Origin: Verrucomicrobiota bacterium
GTDB taxonomy: Bacteria > Verrucomicrobiota > Verrucomicrobiia > Chthoniobacterales > SZAS-18
Assembly: GCA_018240025.1 (NCBI GenBank)
Contig: JAFEGM010000062.1
Span: 11,907 to 75,906, forward strand
Direction: 5' to 3'
Length of the DNA stretch: 64,000 bases
Part shown: positions 25,366 through 34,468 of the stretch, in pieces
How the letters are laid out: each line of letters starts with the position of its first letter
Position numbering within the stretch: the stretch's first letter is position 1
Position numbers and translations under genes: made by a program
Notes under the pieces: generated by a model
Database searches by the model: none
Seen by the model: the letters and a program-made list of their open reading frames with translations, nothing else
Told to the model about the DNA's origin: nothing

Positions 25366-26798
25366 AGAAACTCGTTCGCTTCGCCTACCTCGCAGCCATC
25401 CTCGTCACCGCCGCGGCGCTGCTCTTTTCCGTCGGCCGCTGGTGGGCGCGCCGTCATTGGCTGGCCGAAAAGGCCCGGATGCTGGCCTCCGGAGAGATTT
25501 CTACGTTGGCGGCGGCGATCCCGCCGCCGCTGCCGGAGGCGGACAACTTCGCGGCCATCCCGCGGCTGCGCGCTCAGTGGGTGGAGATCGAGAAGGAACG
25601 CGGGCCGCTCGAGATTTTCCCTGACGCGGCGTTCGATCCGATTCCCGAGTTGAATCTGACCCGGAGCAGCAAGAATGGCGTCGGATACAGGATGGCGGTC
25701 TATCCAGAGGCCCCGGATTTGGCCGAAGCCTTGCGCGACGTCCGGCATCTCGATCCGCTGCCAGGCGAAGCTCCCGCCGCGACCATTCTGCGCACGCTGG
25801 AGCCGTTGCAGGAAATCTTGGGCGATCTGGCGGACGGCCTGCGTCGTCCGGGCTGCCGCTTCCCGGTGCAATACGCCAGGAGCTACTTCGCGGTGCAGCC
25901 AAGCTCGGCGTTCTTCCGGCGGTTGGGGCAGCTCTTCGGGCTGCGCGCGGCCGCCCGGCTGGAGTTGGGACAAATCGATGCCGCAGCCGAGGATGTTGCG
26001 GCGATGCTCCGACTCGGTCGGCATTTTCGACAGGATCCCGGACTGCTGCGCCTCGGGATCGGTGCGGCGGTCACGACCGACGGCACCCGCATGGTCTGGC
26101 TCGGTTTGAGCCGGAACCTCTGGCGCGCCGAGCACCTCCAGTCCTTCTCGCGCATTCTCGACGGCACGGACTACTTCGCCGATTTCGCGCGCGCGGCCCG
26201 CCTCGAATTCGTCGTCGCGGCGGACCTCTGGGAGCAGGCGCTCGAGGAAGGCACGCGTTTCCGCGACCTGCGAAATCTGGCCTCCGTGGTGAGCGACCGA
26301 ACAGTTCGCTTCGCCGTGGGCGACGCGATGTACTACGCGGGCTTGACGGCCTTCGCGCGTGCTTCAGCCGACCTGCAGAAGTCGCTGCCTGCGACCCGAC
26401 CGACGCAATTTCAACCCGCGGCCTTTGAGGCTGCCATGGGCGAGATCGAGCGCCGCAGCGCACGCTGGGACGGCACGCTGATCAGCCTGTCACTGCCCAA
26501 ATACGAGCGCAGCCTGCAGCGCTATCTCATGGCTCAAGCGAAGGTCGAACTCTGCCAAAGCGCGCTGCAGCTGGAGGCGCTGCGCCTCGTCGACGGACGC
26601 TATCCGGCCCAGCCGCCCGCCGGAATGCCGAACGATTTCATGAGCGGCCGACCACGCGTCTATGAGGCGTCGGCCGATGGCCAGCGCTTCCGTCTCCGGG
26701 GGACGCCTTGGCGGCGCGAGGGGGATCCCGAGCTCCCAGCGAAGGACAACCCGTGGGAGTGGTATTCGAATCTCGGCGGTCCCGCGGCTTGGGAATGA
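25362..26798 (+). CDS. Membrane-anchored protein of unknown function (unit 1)
   Basis: 478 residues. MKKLVRFAYLAAILVTAAAL then LLFSVGRWW is one N-terminal membrane segment, with the rest outside the cytoplasm. The body is mostly helical, with a segment around LGQLFGLRAAARLELGQIDA that resembles TPR-like packing, and a C-terminal part (LQLEALRLVDGRYPAQ) like that of large uncharacterised Verrucomicrobia/Planctomycete proteins. No catalytic motif is seen. It is translationally coupled to the preceding small TM protein, so it may be the effector or sensor of the sigma unit. Confidence 0.65.
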   Translation: MKKLVRFAYLAAILVTAAALLFSVGRWWARRHWLAEKARMLASGEISTLAAAIPPPLPEADNFAAIPRLRAQWVEIEKERGPLEIFPDAAFDPIPELNLTRSSKNGVGYRMAVYPEAPDLAEALRDVRHLDPLPGEAPAATILRTLEPLQEILGDLADGLRRPGCRFPVQYARSYFAVQPSSAFFRRLGQLFGLRAAARLELGQIDAAAEDVAAMLRLGRHFRQDPGLLRLGIGAAVTTDGTRMVWLGLSRNLWRAEHLQSFSRILDGTDYFADFARAARLEFVVAADLWEQALEEGTRFRDLRNLASVVSDRTVRFAVGDAMYYAGLTAFARASADLQKSLPATRPTQFQPAAFEAAMGEIERRSARWDGTLISLSLPKYERSLQRYLMAQAKVELCQSALQLEALRLVDGRYPAQPPAGMPNDFMSGRPRVYEASADGQRFRLRGTPWRREGDPELPAKDNPWEWYSNLGGPAAWE

Positions 26799-26862
26799 AA
26801 CGGACTCCGCGATCCACGCTGGCCATCTGCCACTGAGCCGCCCATAAACGGCGGCTCACCTC

Positions 26863-27693
26863 ATGGTTCTGGAATCTTCGACCCGCGCAGCTTCGCCCGC
26901 GCTCGCCTGCAGCTATCGCCTCGAAACGCTGGAGGCGCTCGCCTCGCCGCAACTCGGCAACACGCGCGACGTGATCCTGGCCCATCCCGGCACGCCGGGG
27001 CCGCATCCGCTTTTGGTGCTCAACGACGGGCAGGATCTGGCGGCGCTGCGCGCGCTGGCCACGCTGGAGGCGCTGGGCGCGGCGGGCCGGATCGCGCCGC
27101 CGGTGGTGGTCGCGATTCCGACCAACGCGGCGCGGAAGATGGAATACGGACTCTCGCACGCGGCCGATTACGCCGGCCGCGGCGCGCGCGCGGCGGCGTA
27201 TCGGAACTTCGTCGTCGAGCAGGTGCTGCCGGCCGTGCGCGCCCGCTGCGGCGCGCTGCGTGGACGTCATGCCACGGCCATCCTCGGCGCGTCGCTGGGC
27301 GGACTCTCGGCCTTCGATCTGGCCTGGCACGAGCCCGAGATCTTCGGCCTTTGCGGCGTCTTCAGCGGCTCGTTCTGGTGGCGCAGCGATGACTCCGGAC
27401 CGGCCGCGGAGCAGGCTTCGCGTCTGGCGCATCGGCTCGTGCGCGAGTGGGCTGCGCCGCTGCCGCCGGTGCGTTTCTGGTTCCAGGCGGGCACGGAGGA
27501 CGAGACGGACGATCGCGACGGCAACGGCGTCATCGATGCCATCCAGGACACGACCGAGCTGATCGACGAACTGGCACTGCGCGGCTGGCAGCGCGGGCGC
27601 GACGCCATCTATCGGGAAGTCGCCGGCGGCCGCCACGACACCGAGACCTGGGCCGGCGTGCTGGGCGAGTTCGCGCAATTCGCCTTCCGGTAA
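26863..27693 (+). CDS. Esterase-D/enterochelin-esterase-like alpha/beta-hydrolase
   Basis: 276 residues. Nucleophile elbow ILGASLGGLSAF, acid in the AGTEDETDDRDGNG segment, and His in the C-terminal EVAGGRHDTETW. LLVLNDGQDLAALR and VVVAIPTNAARKMEYG are typical of the esterase family that includes Fes and IroE. No signal peptide, so cytoplasmic. The substrate is not evident; no siderophore genes are near. A DxDGNGVIDA motif resembling an EF-hand loop lies in the acid region. Confidence 0.75.
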   Translation: MVLESSTRAASPALACSYRLETLEALASPQLGNTRDVILAHPGTPGPHPLLVLNDGQDLAALRALATLEALGAAGRIAPPVVVAIPTNAARKMEYGLSHAADYAGRGARAAAYRNFVVEQVLPAVRARCGALRGRHATAILGASLGGLSAFDLAWHEPEIFGLCGVFSGSFWWRSDDSGPAAEQASRLAHRLVREWAAPLPPVRFWFQAGTEDETDDRDGNGVIDAIQDTTELIDELALRGWQRGRDAIYREVAGGRHDTETWAGVLGEFAQFAFR

Positions 27694-27974
27694 CGACGCG
27701 TACTGACACAGCCGCGGGGGAAATTTCTGCTTGACCTTTCGGTCTGGCTCGCTCCATTCCGCCCCACGTCGGCGACCACCCAGGTTTTTTCGGGGGTCGT
27801 TCCGGCCAGGCAAACTGGGCGCCTTTCAAGCCCTCAACTTGGCGCGGCCGTCCGCGCAGTCTTCTCGGAACTGAAGACGCCGGCCGGAACATGAAGCCCA
27901 CTCTGTCGGTGTTCGACAGGTGCTTTCTGCCCGCAGGCCCGCCCTCGCTAGAACGAGCCATTGAACGTACCCGC

Positions 27975-28523
27975 ATGCCTTTGACCAACTTGACCCTCGC
28001 GCGCTGCCTGCCCGCGTTCGCCATCTTGGCCCTCACCGCCCTCCTCCACCCCGGGACCGCTTCGGCCGGGCAAAACCTCCAGAATCCGGCGGCTGGACAA
28101 CCCACGCGCATCCGCGCCATCGCGACCGCCTATGGCAGCGGTCCGGGCTGCAACGCCCAATGGGCGGGCCGCACCGCCATCGGCACCCGCCTGCGCTCCG
28201 GCGCGATCACCAGCGCGGCGGCCGACTGGTCCAAATTCCCGCTCGGCACCCGCTTCCGCGTGGTCGAGACGGGCCGCATCTACGAAGTCGACGACTACGG
28301 CTCGGCCATGGTCGGGAAGATGAAAGTGGATCTCTATACGGCCCATGGCGCCCTCAGCAAATGGGGTGTCCGGAACGTGACCCTCGAAATCCTCAGCTGG
28401 GGCAGCCGCGAGCGCAGTCTCGCCCTGCTCAGCTCGCGCAAGGCCACCCGCTACGCGCACATCCGCAAGATGGTCGCCAACCTGCGCGATCAGCTCGCGG
28501 TGGCCGCGCCGAAGAACTCCTGA
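27975..28523 (+). CDS. Exported 3D-domain (double-psi beta-barrel) protein
   Basis: 182 residues. MPLTNLTLARCLPAFAILAL then TALLHPGTASA is a signal peptide. IRAIATAYGSGPGC followed by VDDYGSAMVGKMKVDLY are hallmarks of the 3D domain shared with MltA and Gram-positive resuscitation/stationary-phase proteins, where Asp residues act on peptidoglycan. Length is close to the minimal domain plus a short tail. Function in cell-wall turnover is inferred. It is followed by a strong terminator. The preceding 281 bp hold no gene; a TTGACC (27734-27739) could be a -35, but no clear -10 follows. Confidence 0.75.
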   Translation: MPLTNLTLARCLPAFAILALTALLHPGTASAGQNLQNPAAGQPTRIRAIATAYGSGPGCNAQWAGRTAIGTRLRSGAITSAAADWSKFPLGTRFRVVETGRIYEVDDYGSAMVGKMKVDLYTAHGALSKWGVRNVTLEILSWGSRERSLALLSSRKATRYAHIRKMVANLRDQLAVAAPKNS

Positions 28524-28529
28524 GCCCGC

Positions 28530-28605
28530 GCCCGGCAGCGTCCGGGCCGCGCTTTCCCCGGCCGGGACCGGCAGACTCGCTCTGCCGCTCCCGGCCGCTT
28601 CTTTT
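28530..28605 (+). terminator. Intrinsic terminator after the 3D-domain gene
   Basis: The main hairpin is 28560-28596. GGCCGGGA and CGGCAGA, split by a single C, pair with TCTGCCG and TCCCGGCC around loop CTCGC, giving 15 pairs with one C-C mismatch. It is followed by GCTTCTTTT (28597-28605). A smaller hairpin, GCCCGG-CAGCGT-CCGGGC (28530-28547), lies before it. The stem is the strongest in the window. Confidence 0.85.
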
Positions 28606-28661
28606 GCGGCGGACGAAACTCCTTTCTGCCGCCCGCGGTCCGTGGTTTCGTGCCGGTCCGC

Positions 28662-30407
28662 ATGAACGCCGACGAGATCTCCACCATTCTCGAGAACATC
28701 GCCCGCCTGCTGGCGTTGAAGGGGGAGAATCCGTTCAAGACGCGCGCCTATCTCAACGGCGCGCGGGCGATCGAGATGTTCGCCGGCAGCCTGCGCGAGG
28801 CCGCGGAGAAGAATCAGCTGGGCCAGGTCGAGGGCATCGGCAAGGCGCTGGCCGAGAAGATCTCGGAGCTGATCCTGACGGGGAAGATGGAGTACTACGA
28901 GCGGCTGCGGGAGGAGTTCCCGGCCGGCATTCTCGAACTCTTCGAACTGCCCGGGCTGGGCGAAAAGAAGATCAAGGTCCTGCACGAGCAGCTCAAGATC
29001 ACCGGCATTCCCAAGCTCGAGGAGGCCTGCCGCGACGGCCGCATCGCGGCTCTGCCGGGCTTCGGCGAGAAGACGGCGCTCAAGCTGCTGGCGGCGATCG
29101 AGACGCGCCGCTCGACGGCCGATCTCTTCACCTTCGGCAGCATCGCCAGCGATGCCCGGGCCGTGCACCAGGCGCTGCGCGATCACCCGGCGGTCGGCCA
29201 GGTCAGCCCGGCCGGCAGCTATCGGCGTCGGAAGGAGATCGTGCACGACCTCGATTTCGTGGCCAGCACGCGCGAGCCCGAGGCGGTGGGCGAATACTTC
29301 GCCAGCCTGCCCGAGGTCACGGGCATCATCGCGCAGGGCAAGACCAAGGTCAGCGTGCGCCTGCGCAGCGGCGTGCCCTGCGATCTGCGCCTCGTCTCGG
29401 ACGCGGAGTTCCCCTTCGCGCTGCAATATTTCACCGGCAGCAAGGAGCACAATGTGGCCCTGCGGCAGCGGGCCATGGCGCGCGGCTGGACGCTGAACGA
29501 ATACCGCATCGCGCCGACCCGCGAGGACGCCGATCCCATTCCGCCGATGCAGGAGGAGCGCGAGGTCTACCGCGCGCTGGGGCTGGACTACATCGAGCCC
29601 GAGCTGCGCGAGAACCACGGCGAGCTCGAGGCCGCCGAAGCGCATACGCTGCCGGAGTTGGTCCAGCTGGAGCACCTGCGCGGCACGTTCCACAATCACA
29701 CCACGGCGAGCGACGGCCGCGACTCCCTCCGCGCCATGGCCGAGGCCGCGCAGGAACTCGGACTGCAGTATCTCGGCATCGCCGACCACTCCAAGAGTTC
29801 CGTCATCGCCAACGGCCTGAACGAGCAGCGGCTGGAGGCGCAGCTGAAGGAGATCGATGCGCTCAACGCGGAGTACCGCGGCCAATTTCGGATCTTCGCG
29901 GGCACCGAGTGCGACATCCACAAGGACGGCACGCTCGACTTCGACGACAGCCTGCTGGCGCAGCTCGATTACGTGGTGGCCAGCGTGCACGTCAACTTCA
30001 CCCTCAGCGAAGCGGAGCAGACCGCGCGCATCGTCCGGGCGCTGGAGAATCCGCACGTCACCATGCTCGGCCACGTCACCGGGCGGCTCCTGCTGCAGCG
30101 GAGCGCTTACGAGGTCAACATCCCCGCCATCATCGACGCAGCCGCGCGCACCGGCACGATCATCGAACTCAACGCCAACCCGCGCCGGCTCGATCTCGAT
30201 TGGCGCTGGTGGAAGAACGCCCGGGACAAGGGCGTGCTCTGCTCCATCAATCCGGATGCCCATCGCACCGAGGCTTTGCAGGATCTCTGGTTCGGCGTCG
30301 GCGCGGCGCGCAAGGGCTGGCTGCGACGGGAAGATGTTCTCAATTGCCTGCCGCTGAATCAGGTCATCCGCGCGCTGGCTAAAAAGCGGAAAGCCGCGCA
30401 GGCTTAG
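28662..30407 (+). CDS. polX: DNA polymerase/3'-5' exonuclease PolX
   Basis: 581 residues. An N-terminal family X polymerase domain has helix-hairpin-helix segments (VEGIGKALAEKI; LPGLGEKKIKVL; LPGFGEKTALKLL) and the catalytic Asp pair in HDLDFVAS. A C-terminal PHP domain (FHNHTTASDG; IADHSKSS; AGTECDI; INPDAHR) provides the Mn-dependent exonuclease. Acts in DNA repair synthesis. ATG at 28662 preferred over the upstream in-frame GTG at 28650. It stands behind a terminator as its own unit. Confidence 0.95.
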   Translation: MNADEISTILENIARLLALKGENPFKTRAYLNGARAIEMFAGSLREAAEKNQLGQVEGIGKALAEKISELILTGKMEYYERLREEFPAGILELFELPGLGEKKIKVLHEQLKITGIPKLEEACRDGRIAALPGFGEKTALKLLAAIETRRSTADLFTFGSIASDARAVHQALRDHPAVGQVSPAGSYRRRKEIVHDLDFVASTREPEAVGEYFASLPEVTGIIAQGKTKVSVRLRSGVPCDLRLVSDAEFPFALQYFTGSKEHNVALRQRAMARGWTLNEYRIAPTREDADPIPPMQEEREVYRALGLDYIEPELRENHGELEAAEAHTLPELVQLEHLRGTFHNHTTASDGRDSLRAMAEAAQELGLQYLGIADHSKSSVIANGLNEQRLEAQLKEIDALNAEYRGQFRIFAGTECDIHKDGTLDFDDSLLAQLDYVVASVHVNFTLSEAEQTARIVRALENPHVTMLGHVTGRLLLQRSAYEVNIPAIIDAAARTGTIIELNANPRRLDLDWRWWKNARDKGVLCSINPDAHRTEALQDLWFGVGAARKGWLRREDVLNCLPLNQVIRALAKKRKAAQA

Positions 30408-30453
30408 GCCGCCGCGCCCTCGGCACCCGCTGTGGGTCGGCGGCTTGCCGCCC

Positions 30454-32343
30454 ATGAATCGGGAAACCTATCACGCTCTCGTCGAATCGCTGACCGCCCG
30501 CGCGGCGGCCAACCCCGCCGGCTACCGGCGCAAAGTCGCGCTCCTGGCGGGCGGAGGCTACGCCTACTTGCTCGCGCTGCTCCTGCTGGTCGTGGCGCTG
30601 TTCTGGCTCTGCTACTGGATCTATCAGCACACGCGCCTGAGCGGAGGCTCGGTCAAGCTGATGCTCGTCATCGGCATCTTCGCCGGCGTGCTCGCCTGGG
30701 CCATCCTGCGCGGCATCTTTACCCGCCTGCCCCCGCCGGACGGAGTGCGGGTCAGCCGCGAGGAGGCGCCCGAACTGCACGCGGTGGTGGACGAACTCAG
30801 CCGCCAGCTGGGGGTCAAGCCGGTCTCCCGCATCTACCTCGACAACGACTTCAACGCCGCCGCCGTGCAGCGACCGCTCTTTGGCCTCTTCGGTCCGGTC
30901 CGGAACTGGCTGGTGCTCGGCGTGCCGCTGATGGACGCGCTCTCGCGCGACGAACTGCGCTCGGTCATCGCCCACGAGTTCGGCCATTTCGGTGGGCAAC
31001 ACGGCCGCTTCTCGGGCTGGATCTACCGCATGCGCGCAGCCTGGGGCTCGCTCCTGCAGGCCGCCTCGGGCGGTTCGTCGGCGCTCGATCTGCTCATCAC
31101 GCCTTTCCTCAAGTGGTATGTCCCGCGGCTCAATGCCTGGACCTTCGTGCTCGTGCGGGCGCAGGAGTTCGAGGCCGATGCCGCCGGCGCGCGCGCGGCG
31201 GGGCCCGAGGTGGCGGGTCGCGCGCTGGTCAAGGCCTCGGTGCTCGGCCGCCTCTGCGCCGAGATCGGCTGGAAAGGCATCTTCCGGCAGGCCGCCACGG
31301 AGGCGGCGCCGCCGCGCGATACGGTCGAACGCTTCCGCACGCTGCTCCGCGCCGGCCCCGAGCCAACCCTCGGCCAGCGCTGGCTGGGCGCGGCGCTGCA
31401 GGCACACACAACGCTCGACGACACGCATCCCTGTCTGCGCGAGCGGCTGGCCGGCCTGGGCGTCCCCCAGGTGGCCAGCGAGGTGCCTTCCGCGGCCCAG
31501 CCGCCGTCGTCGGAACTGCTCGGGCCGCGCGCCGCCGAGTTGCGCGCGCGGGTGGAGGCGGAATGGAGCGAACGCTTCCGCTCCGTTTGGATGATGCGGC
31601 ATTTCGAGCTGCAGCAGGTGCGCGAGCGGCTGGCGGAGGTCGAGTCGCACCCCGCGCCGCGTCCGCCGGAGGAGGAATTGCAGCGCGCCTCGCTGCTCCT
31701 CGATCTGCAGGACGACGAACGGGCGCAGGCGGTGCTTTCAGCGCTCCTGACGACTCCGGATCTCCCCAGCGGCCTGCACGCCAGCGCCGCCTTTCTGCTC
31801 GGTTCGCTCCGCCTGCGCGACGACGACCCGGCCGGCGTCCCGCTGGTCGAGGAGGCCATGCGGCTCGATCCCGTCCTGACCTCGGACGCCCTCGAGAACC
31901 TCCGCGCCTTCCACGAGCGCAACGGCCGCATCGGCGAGGCGCGTTCGCTCTACGAGCAGCTGGATCGGGAGGACGCGCAGCTGGAGCTGGCCGGGAAGGA
32001 ACGCAACGAATTGACCAATCGCGACACCCTCGAACCGCATCGGCTCTCCGCCGCCGAGCTGACCGGTCTGCTCGAGCAGCTCGCCCGGCACCCGCGCATT
32101 CGCCAGGCCTGGCTGGCCCGCAAGCAGGTCCAGCACTACGCGACGCGCCCGTTGTACGTCCTGCTGCTGGAGGCCGACGGCACCTGGCTCGATTCCTCCA
32201 AATCCGAGTTCGCCGGGGAGATCGTGGCCGGCACGTCGTTCCCCGGCGAGACCCTCGTGCTGGTGGGCAAGGCGGAGCCGAAGAAGCTGCTGCAGCGGCT
32301 GCGCGAGGATGTGTCCGCCCGCATCTACGCCCGCCCCGGCTGA
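30454..32343 (+). CDS. Membrane M48-family peptidase with long C-terminal helical region
   Basis: 629 residues. Two TM segments at about 30-55 and 68-90 (LLALLLLVVALFWLCYWIY; LMLVIGIFAGVLAWAIL), then HEFGH near residue 173 in SVIAHEFGHFGGQHGR. The third-ligand region is QEFEADAAGARAA. After the protease core comes a roughly 300-residue soluble part with TPR-like pattern (ASAAFLLGSLRLRDDDPAGV; EAMRLDPVLTSDALENLR). Membrane-protein quality control, HtpX/LoiP-like, is inferred. It is a different subgroup from the soluble M48 protein at 16.8-18 kb. Confidence 0.85.
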   Translation: MNRETYHALVESLTARAAANPAGYRRKVALLAGGGYAYLLALLLLVVALFWLCYWIYQHTRLSGGSVKLMLVIGIFAGVLAWAILRGIFTRLPPPDGVRVSREEAPELHAVVDELSRQLGVKPVSRIYLDNDFNAAAVQRPLFGLFGPVRNWLVLGVPLMDALSRDELRSVIAHEFGHFGGQHGRFSGWIYRMRAAWGSLLQAASGGSSALDLLITPFLKWYVPRLNAWTFVLVRAQEFEADAAGARAAGPEVAGRALVKASVLGRLCAEIGWKGIFRQAATEAAPPRDTVERFRTLLRAGPEPTLGQRWLGAALQAHTTLDDTHPCLRERLAGLGVPQVASEVPSAAQPPSSELLGPRAAELRARVEAEWSERFRSVWMMRHFELQQVRERLAEVESHPAPRPPEEELQRASLLLDLQDDERAQAVLSALLTTPDLPSGLHASAAFLLGSLRLRDDDPAGVPLVEEAMRLDPVLTSDALENLRAFHERNGRIGEARSLYEQLDREDAQLELAGKERNELTNRDTLEPHRLSAAELTGLLEQLARHPRIRQAWLARKQVQHYATRPLYVLLLEADGTWLDSSKSEFAGEIVAGTSFPGETLVLVGKAEPKKLLQRLREDVSARIYARPG

Positions 32344-32390
32344 CAGCCGGCGGGCTTGCCACGACTCTCCCGCTGCGCTGGGATGCGGGC

Positions 32391-32711
32391 ATGCCCCTCG
32401 TCTATCGCCATCTCGATTACGTCAACGTCGCGCAGGTGCAGTCGTGGCTGCAGTCGCAGGGGATCGCCACCGAGCTGCGCAACTACAACATTTCCTCGCT
32501 CGCCGGCGAGGTGCCGCAGGGCAACGCCGCCGCCGAGCTGTGGGTGGAGGACGATGCCGAGGTCGGTCGGATCGAGGAGTTGCTGCGGGAACTGCGCCAG
32601 GCGCCAGTCGAGGCTGGGCCCGACTGGACCTGCCCGGCCTGCCGGGAAGTGGTGCCCGGCACCATGGGCGAGTGTTGGAAATGCAGCGGCCCGCGGCCGG
32701 AGCAAATTTGA
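32391..32711 (+). CDS. Small DUF2007-like protein with zinc ribbon
   Basis: 106 residues. The N-terminus (LVYRHLDYVNVAQVQSWLQS then GIATELRN) is the DUF2007 pattern of proteins resembling PII-like signal domains. The C-terminus has CPACREVV...CWKC, a zinc ribbon with two CxxC pairs. It follows the M48 gene by 47 bp on the same strand. Role unknown. Confidence 0.7.
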   Translation: MPLVYRHLDYVNVAQVQSWLQSQGIATELRNYNISSLAGEVPQGNAAAELWVEDDAEVGRIEELLRELRQAPVEAGPDWTCPACREVVPGTMGECWKCSGPRPEQI

Positions 32712-32764
32712 GCCACGCGACCGATTTTCCGTAACCCGCGGGCGTCCACCGGTTAGCAGGCGGC

Positions 32765-33337
32765 ATGTCCACGTTTGACGTCCCGTTTCGCGGCGAAGTC
32801 CCGCCCCAGTTTCCCGATCTCTGCGTCGGCTGCGAGCGCGAGCAACCGCAGCACACCGCCCGCATCTCGGTCATCGGCGCTCGCTCCACCTTCGGCTGGG
32901 CGATCGACACCACGCTGCTGGTCGCAGGCCAGCCGGTGCAGGGCACCAACGTGACCGTGGAGCTGCAGGTGCCGTGCTGTCCGCAGTGCGCCCCGGCGCT
33001 GGCCCGGCACCACACGTTGAAGAAGATCTTCCTCTACGTCAGCGGGCTCGGCGCCGCCGCCGTGATGGTCGCGCTCATCGCGCTCGGCTCGTCCCGCGGT
33101 TGGCCGCAGGGGCTGACCGTCACCCTCGCGCTGCTGGCCTGCCTCGCCTGCCTCGCGCTCCCGGTGATCTGGGAAATGCGGCGCCCGCCGGCCTTCACGC
33201 TCACGCCGCGCTCCGACGACGTCGTCTTCGAGTTCCGCTCCGAGAAGTGCGCCGCCATTTTCCGGGCGCTCAATCGCGCCGCCACGCCGAAGACCGGGGT
33301 GGAGTCGATCCCCCGCCCGACCGCCCCGGCCCGCTGA
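32765..33337 (+). CDS. Hypothetical two-TM protein with CxxC motifs
   Basis: 190 residues. N-terminal CVGCERE and CCPQC could form a zinc-binding knuckle around a beta-rich region. Two adjacent TM helices follow (IFLYVSGLGAAAVMVALIAL; LTVTLALLACLACLALPVI), then a cytoplasmic tail with FTLTPRSDDVVFEF. I do not recognise a family. The next gene begins 4 bp after the stop, and together with 32391-32711 they may form an operon. Confidence 0.6.
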   Translation: MSTFDVPFRGEVPPQFPDLCVGCEREQPQHTARISVIGARSTFGWAIDTTLLVAGQPVQGTNVTVELQVPCCPQCAPALARHHTLKKIFLYVSGLGAAAVMVALIALGSSRGWPQGLTVTLALLACLACLALPVIWEMRRPPAFTLTPRSDDVVFEFRSEKCAAIFRALNRAATPKTGVESIPRPTAPAR

Positions 33338-33341
33338 GCGC

Positions 33342-33680
33342 ATGCCCCCTCCTCCGCTCGACCCTTCCCTGCCCGCCGGACAACGCGCCCTGCGGGCGTT
33401 CGGGGGCGCCGCTCTCCTGCTCTGCGCGGCGGGCGCCGCCTGGGGCCTGGTGCAATTCATCGCTGCGGTCGTGGCCACCGGCCGCAACCTCCAGGAACTG
33501 CTCGGTTACCAGGCCCTGGTCACGTCGCCCGCCGCCGCCTTGGCCGGAGGACTGGCCGGCGCCGTGCTCGGCTGGATGGCGCCGCGCGGCCGCCTGCGTT
33601 GGCGCCTGACCGGGGCGCTGGTCATCTTTGCCGTTCTCGGTGCGGTCTGGGCAGGCTACCTCGCCTTCACCGCGAAGTAG
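33342..33680 (+). CDS. Small three-TM membrane protein
   Basis: 112 residues, very hydrophobic: AFGGAALLLCAAGAAWGLV, SPAAALAGGLAGAVLGWM and TGALVIFAVLGAVWAGYLA are three predicted helices. No motif is recognised. It lies 4 bp after the preceding gene, so the two are probably co-translated. It ends convergently 12 bp from the sulfotransferase-like gene. Confidence 0.6.
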   Translation: MPPPPLDPSLPAGQRALRAFGGAALLLCAAGAAWGLVQFIAAVVATGRNLQELLGYQALVTSPAAALAGGLAGAVLGWMAPRGRLRWRLTGALVIFAVLGAVWAGYLAFTAK

Positions 33681-33692
33681 GGCGCCGAACTC

Positions 33693-34358
33693 TCAACGAC
33701 CGGCCGTCTCCGCCTCCGGCAACGCTTCGGGATTGACCGGCGTCTGGCTGGCCGGCGGGGGCGTCCCGGCCGGGATGGTGTGCTGGCTCAGCCGGTAGAT
33801 GCCGAGCCCGATGAAGATGGCCGCGAGCAGGCCGACCGCGGCCTGCTGTAGTTGCTGCCGCCGCCGCTGGCGCCGACGCGCGGCCTGAGCCAGGGCGGGC
33901 GTGCGGCGGACGATGACCGCATACTGGCCGGCGTGGGCCGTGTCCGGAAAGGCGTGGGCGACCCGACGATGCACGAGCTCGAAGCCCCCTCTGTCGCGCT
34001 CGCCCAGCACGGGCCTCAGCCGCTGCCAGGCGTAGTCGGCGTCCTGCGCGAAACGGGGAAATTCCACCAGCGTGAAGGGAACCTCACAGCGAACCAGCGT
34101 GTGCAGCAGGGCATGAAATCCCTCCGCCACAGCGAAGTGCCGGTCTTCGGTCGTCACGGCTGCCGGGGCTTCCGTTCCGTCCTTCGAGTCGAGCAGTTCG
34201 CGCGCGGCCACTCCGCCGGGCGACGTCTCCAGATACTCGTACCTCCACGCCTCGGCACCCGAGCTGGGGTCCGGCAGCCGGAGCTCGCCGAAGAGTCGGT
34301 GCAGCAGCCGGGTGCCGGCCAGGCCGGTGCCGGTGATGAGAACCTGAGGAGACATCAC
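33693..34358 (-). CDS. Sulfotransferase-like protein with C-terminal TM helix
   Basis: 221 residues. The N-terminus VLITGTGLAGTRLLHRLF is like the P-loop-like PAPS-binding turn of sulfotransferases, and CEVPFTLVEFPRFAQDADYAW matches the later ypfv-EFPR segment of divergent family members. The usual core is short here, and the last 60 residues contain a basic stretch (RRRQRRRQQLQQ) and one TM helix (VGLLAAIFIGLGIYRL), an unusual tail. Divergent from the Spy-like gene at 34469. Activity is uncertain. Confidence 0.5.
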   Translation of the reverse strand: MMSPQVLITGTGLAGTRLLHRLFGELRLPDPSSGAEAWRYEYLETSPGGVAARELLDSKDGTEAPAAVTTEDRHFAVAEGFHALLHTLVRCEVPFTLVEFPRFAQDADYAWQRLRPVLGERDRGGFELVHRRVAHAFPDTAHAGQYAVIVRRTPALAQAARRRQRRRQQLQQAAVGLLAAIFIGLGIYRLSQHTIPAGTPPPASQTPVNPEALPEAETAGR

Positions 34359-34468
34359 GGAACGACGGAGGTTGGCCGCGCCGGAGAGCCTGCGCGCATT
34401 ACGATTTCGAAAATCGGCGCCAAAAAAGCTGTGACCTGCGCTGCACGACCGCCGTCTGGGGGAGCGTT

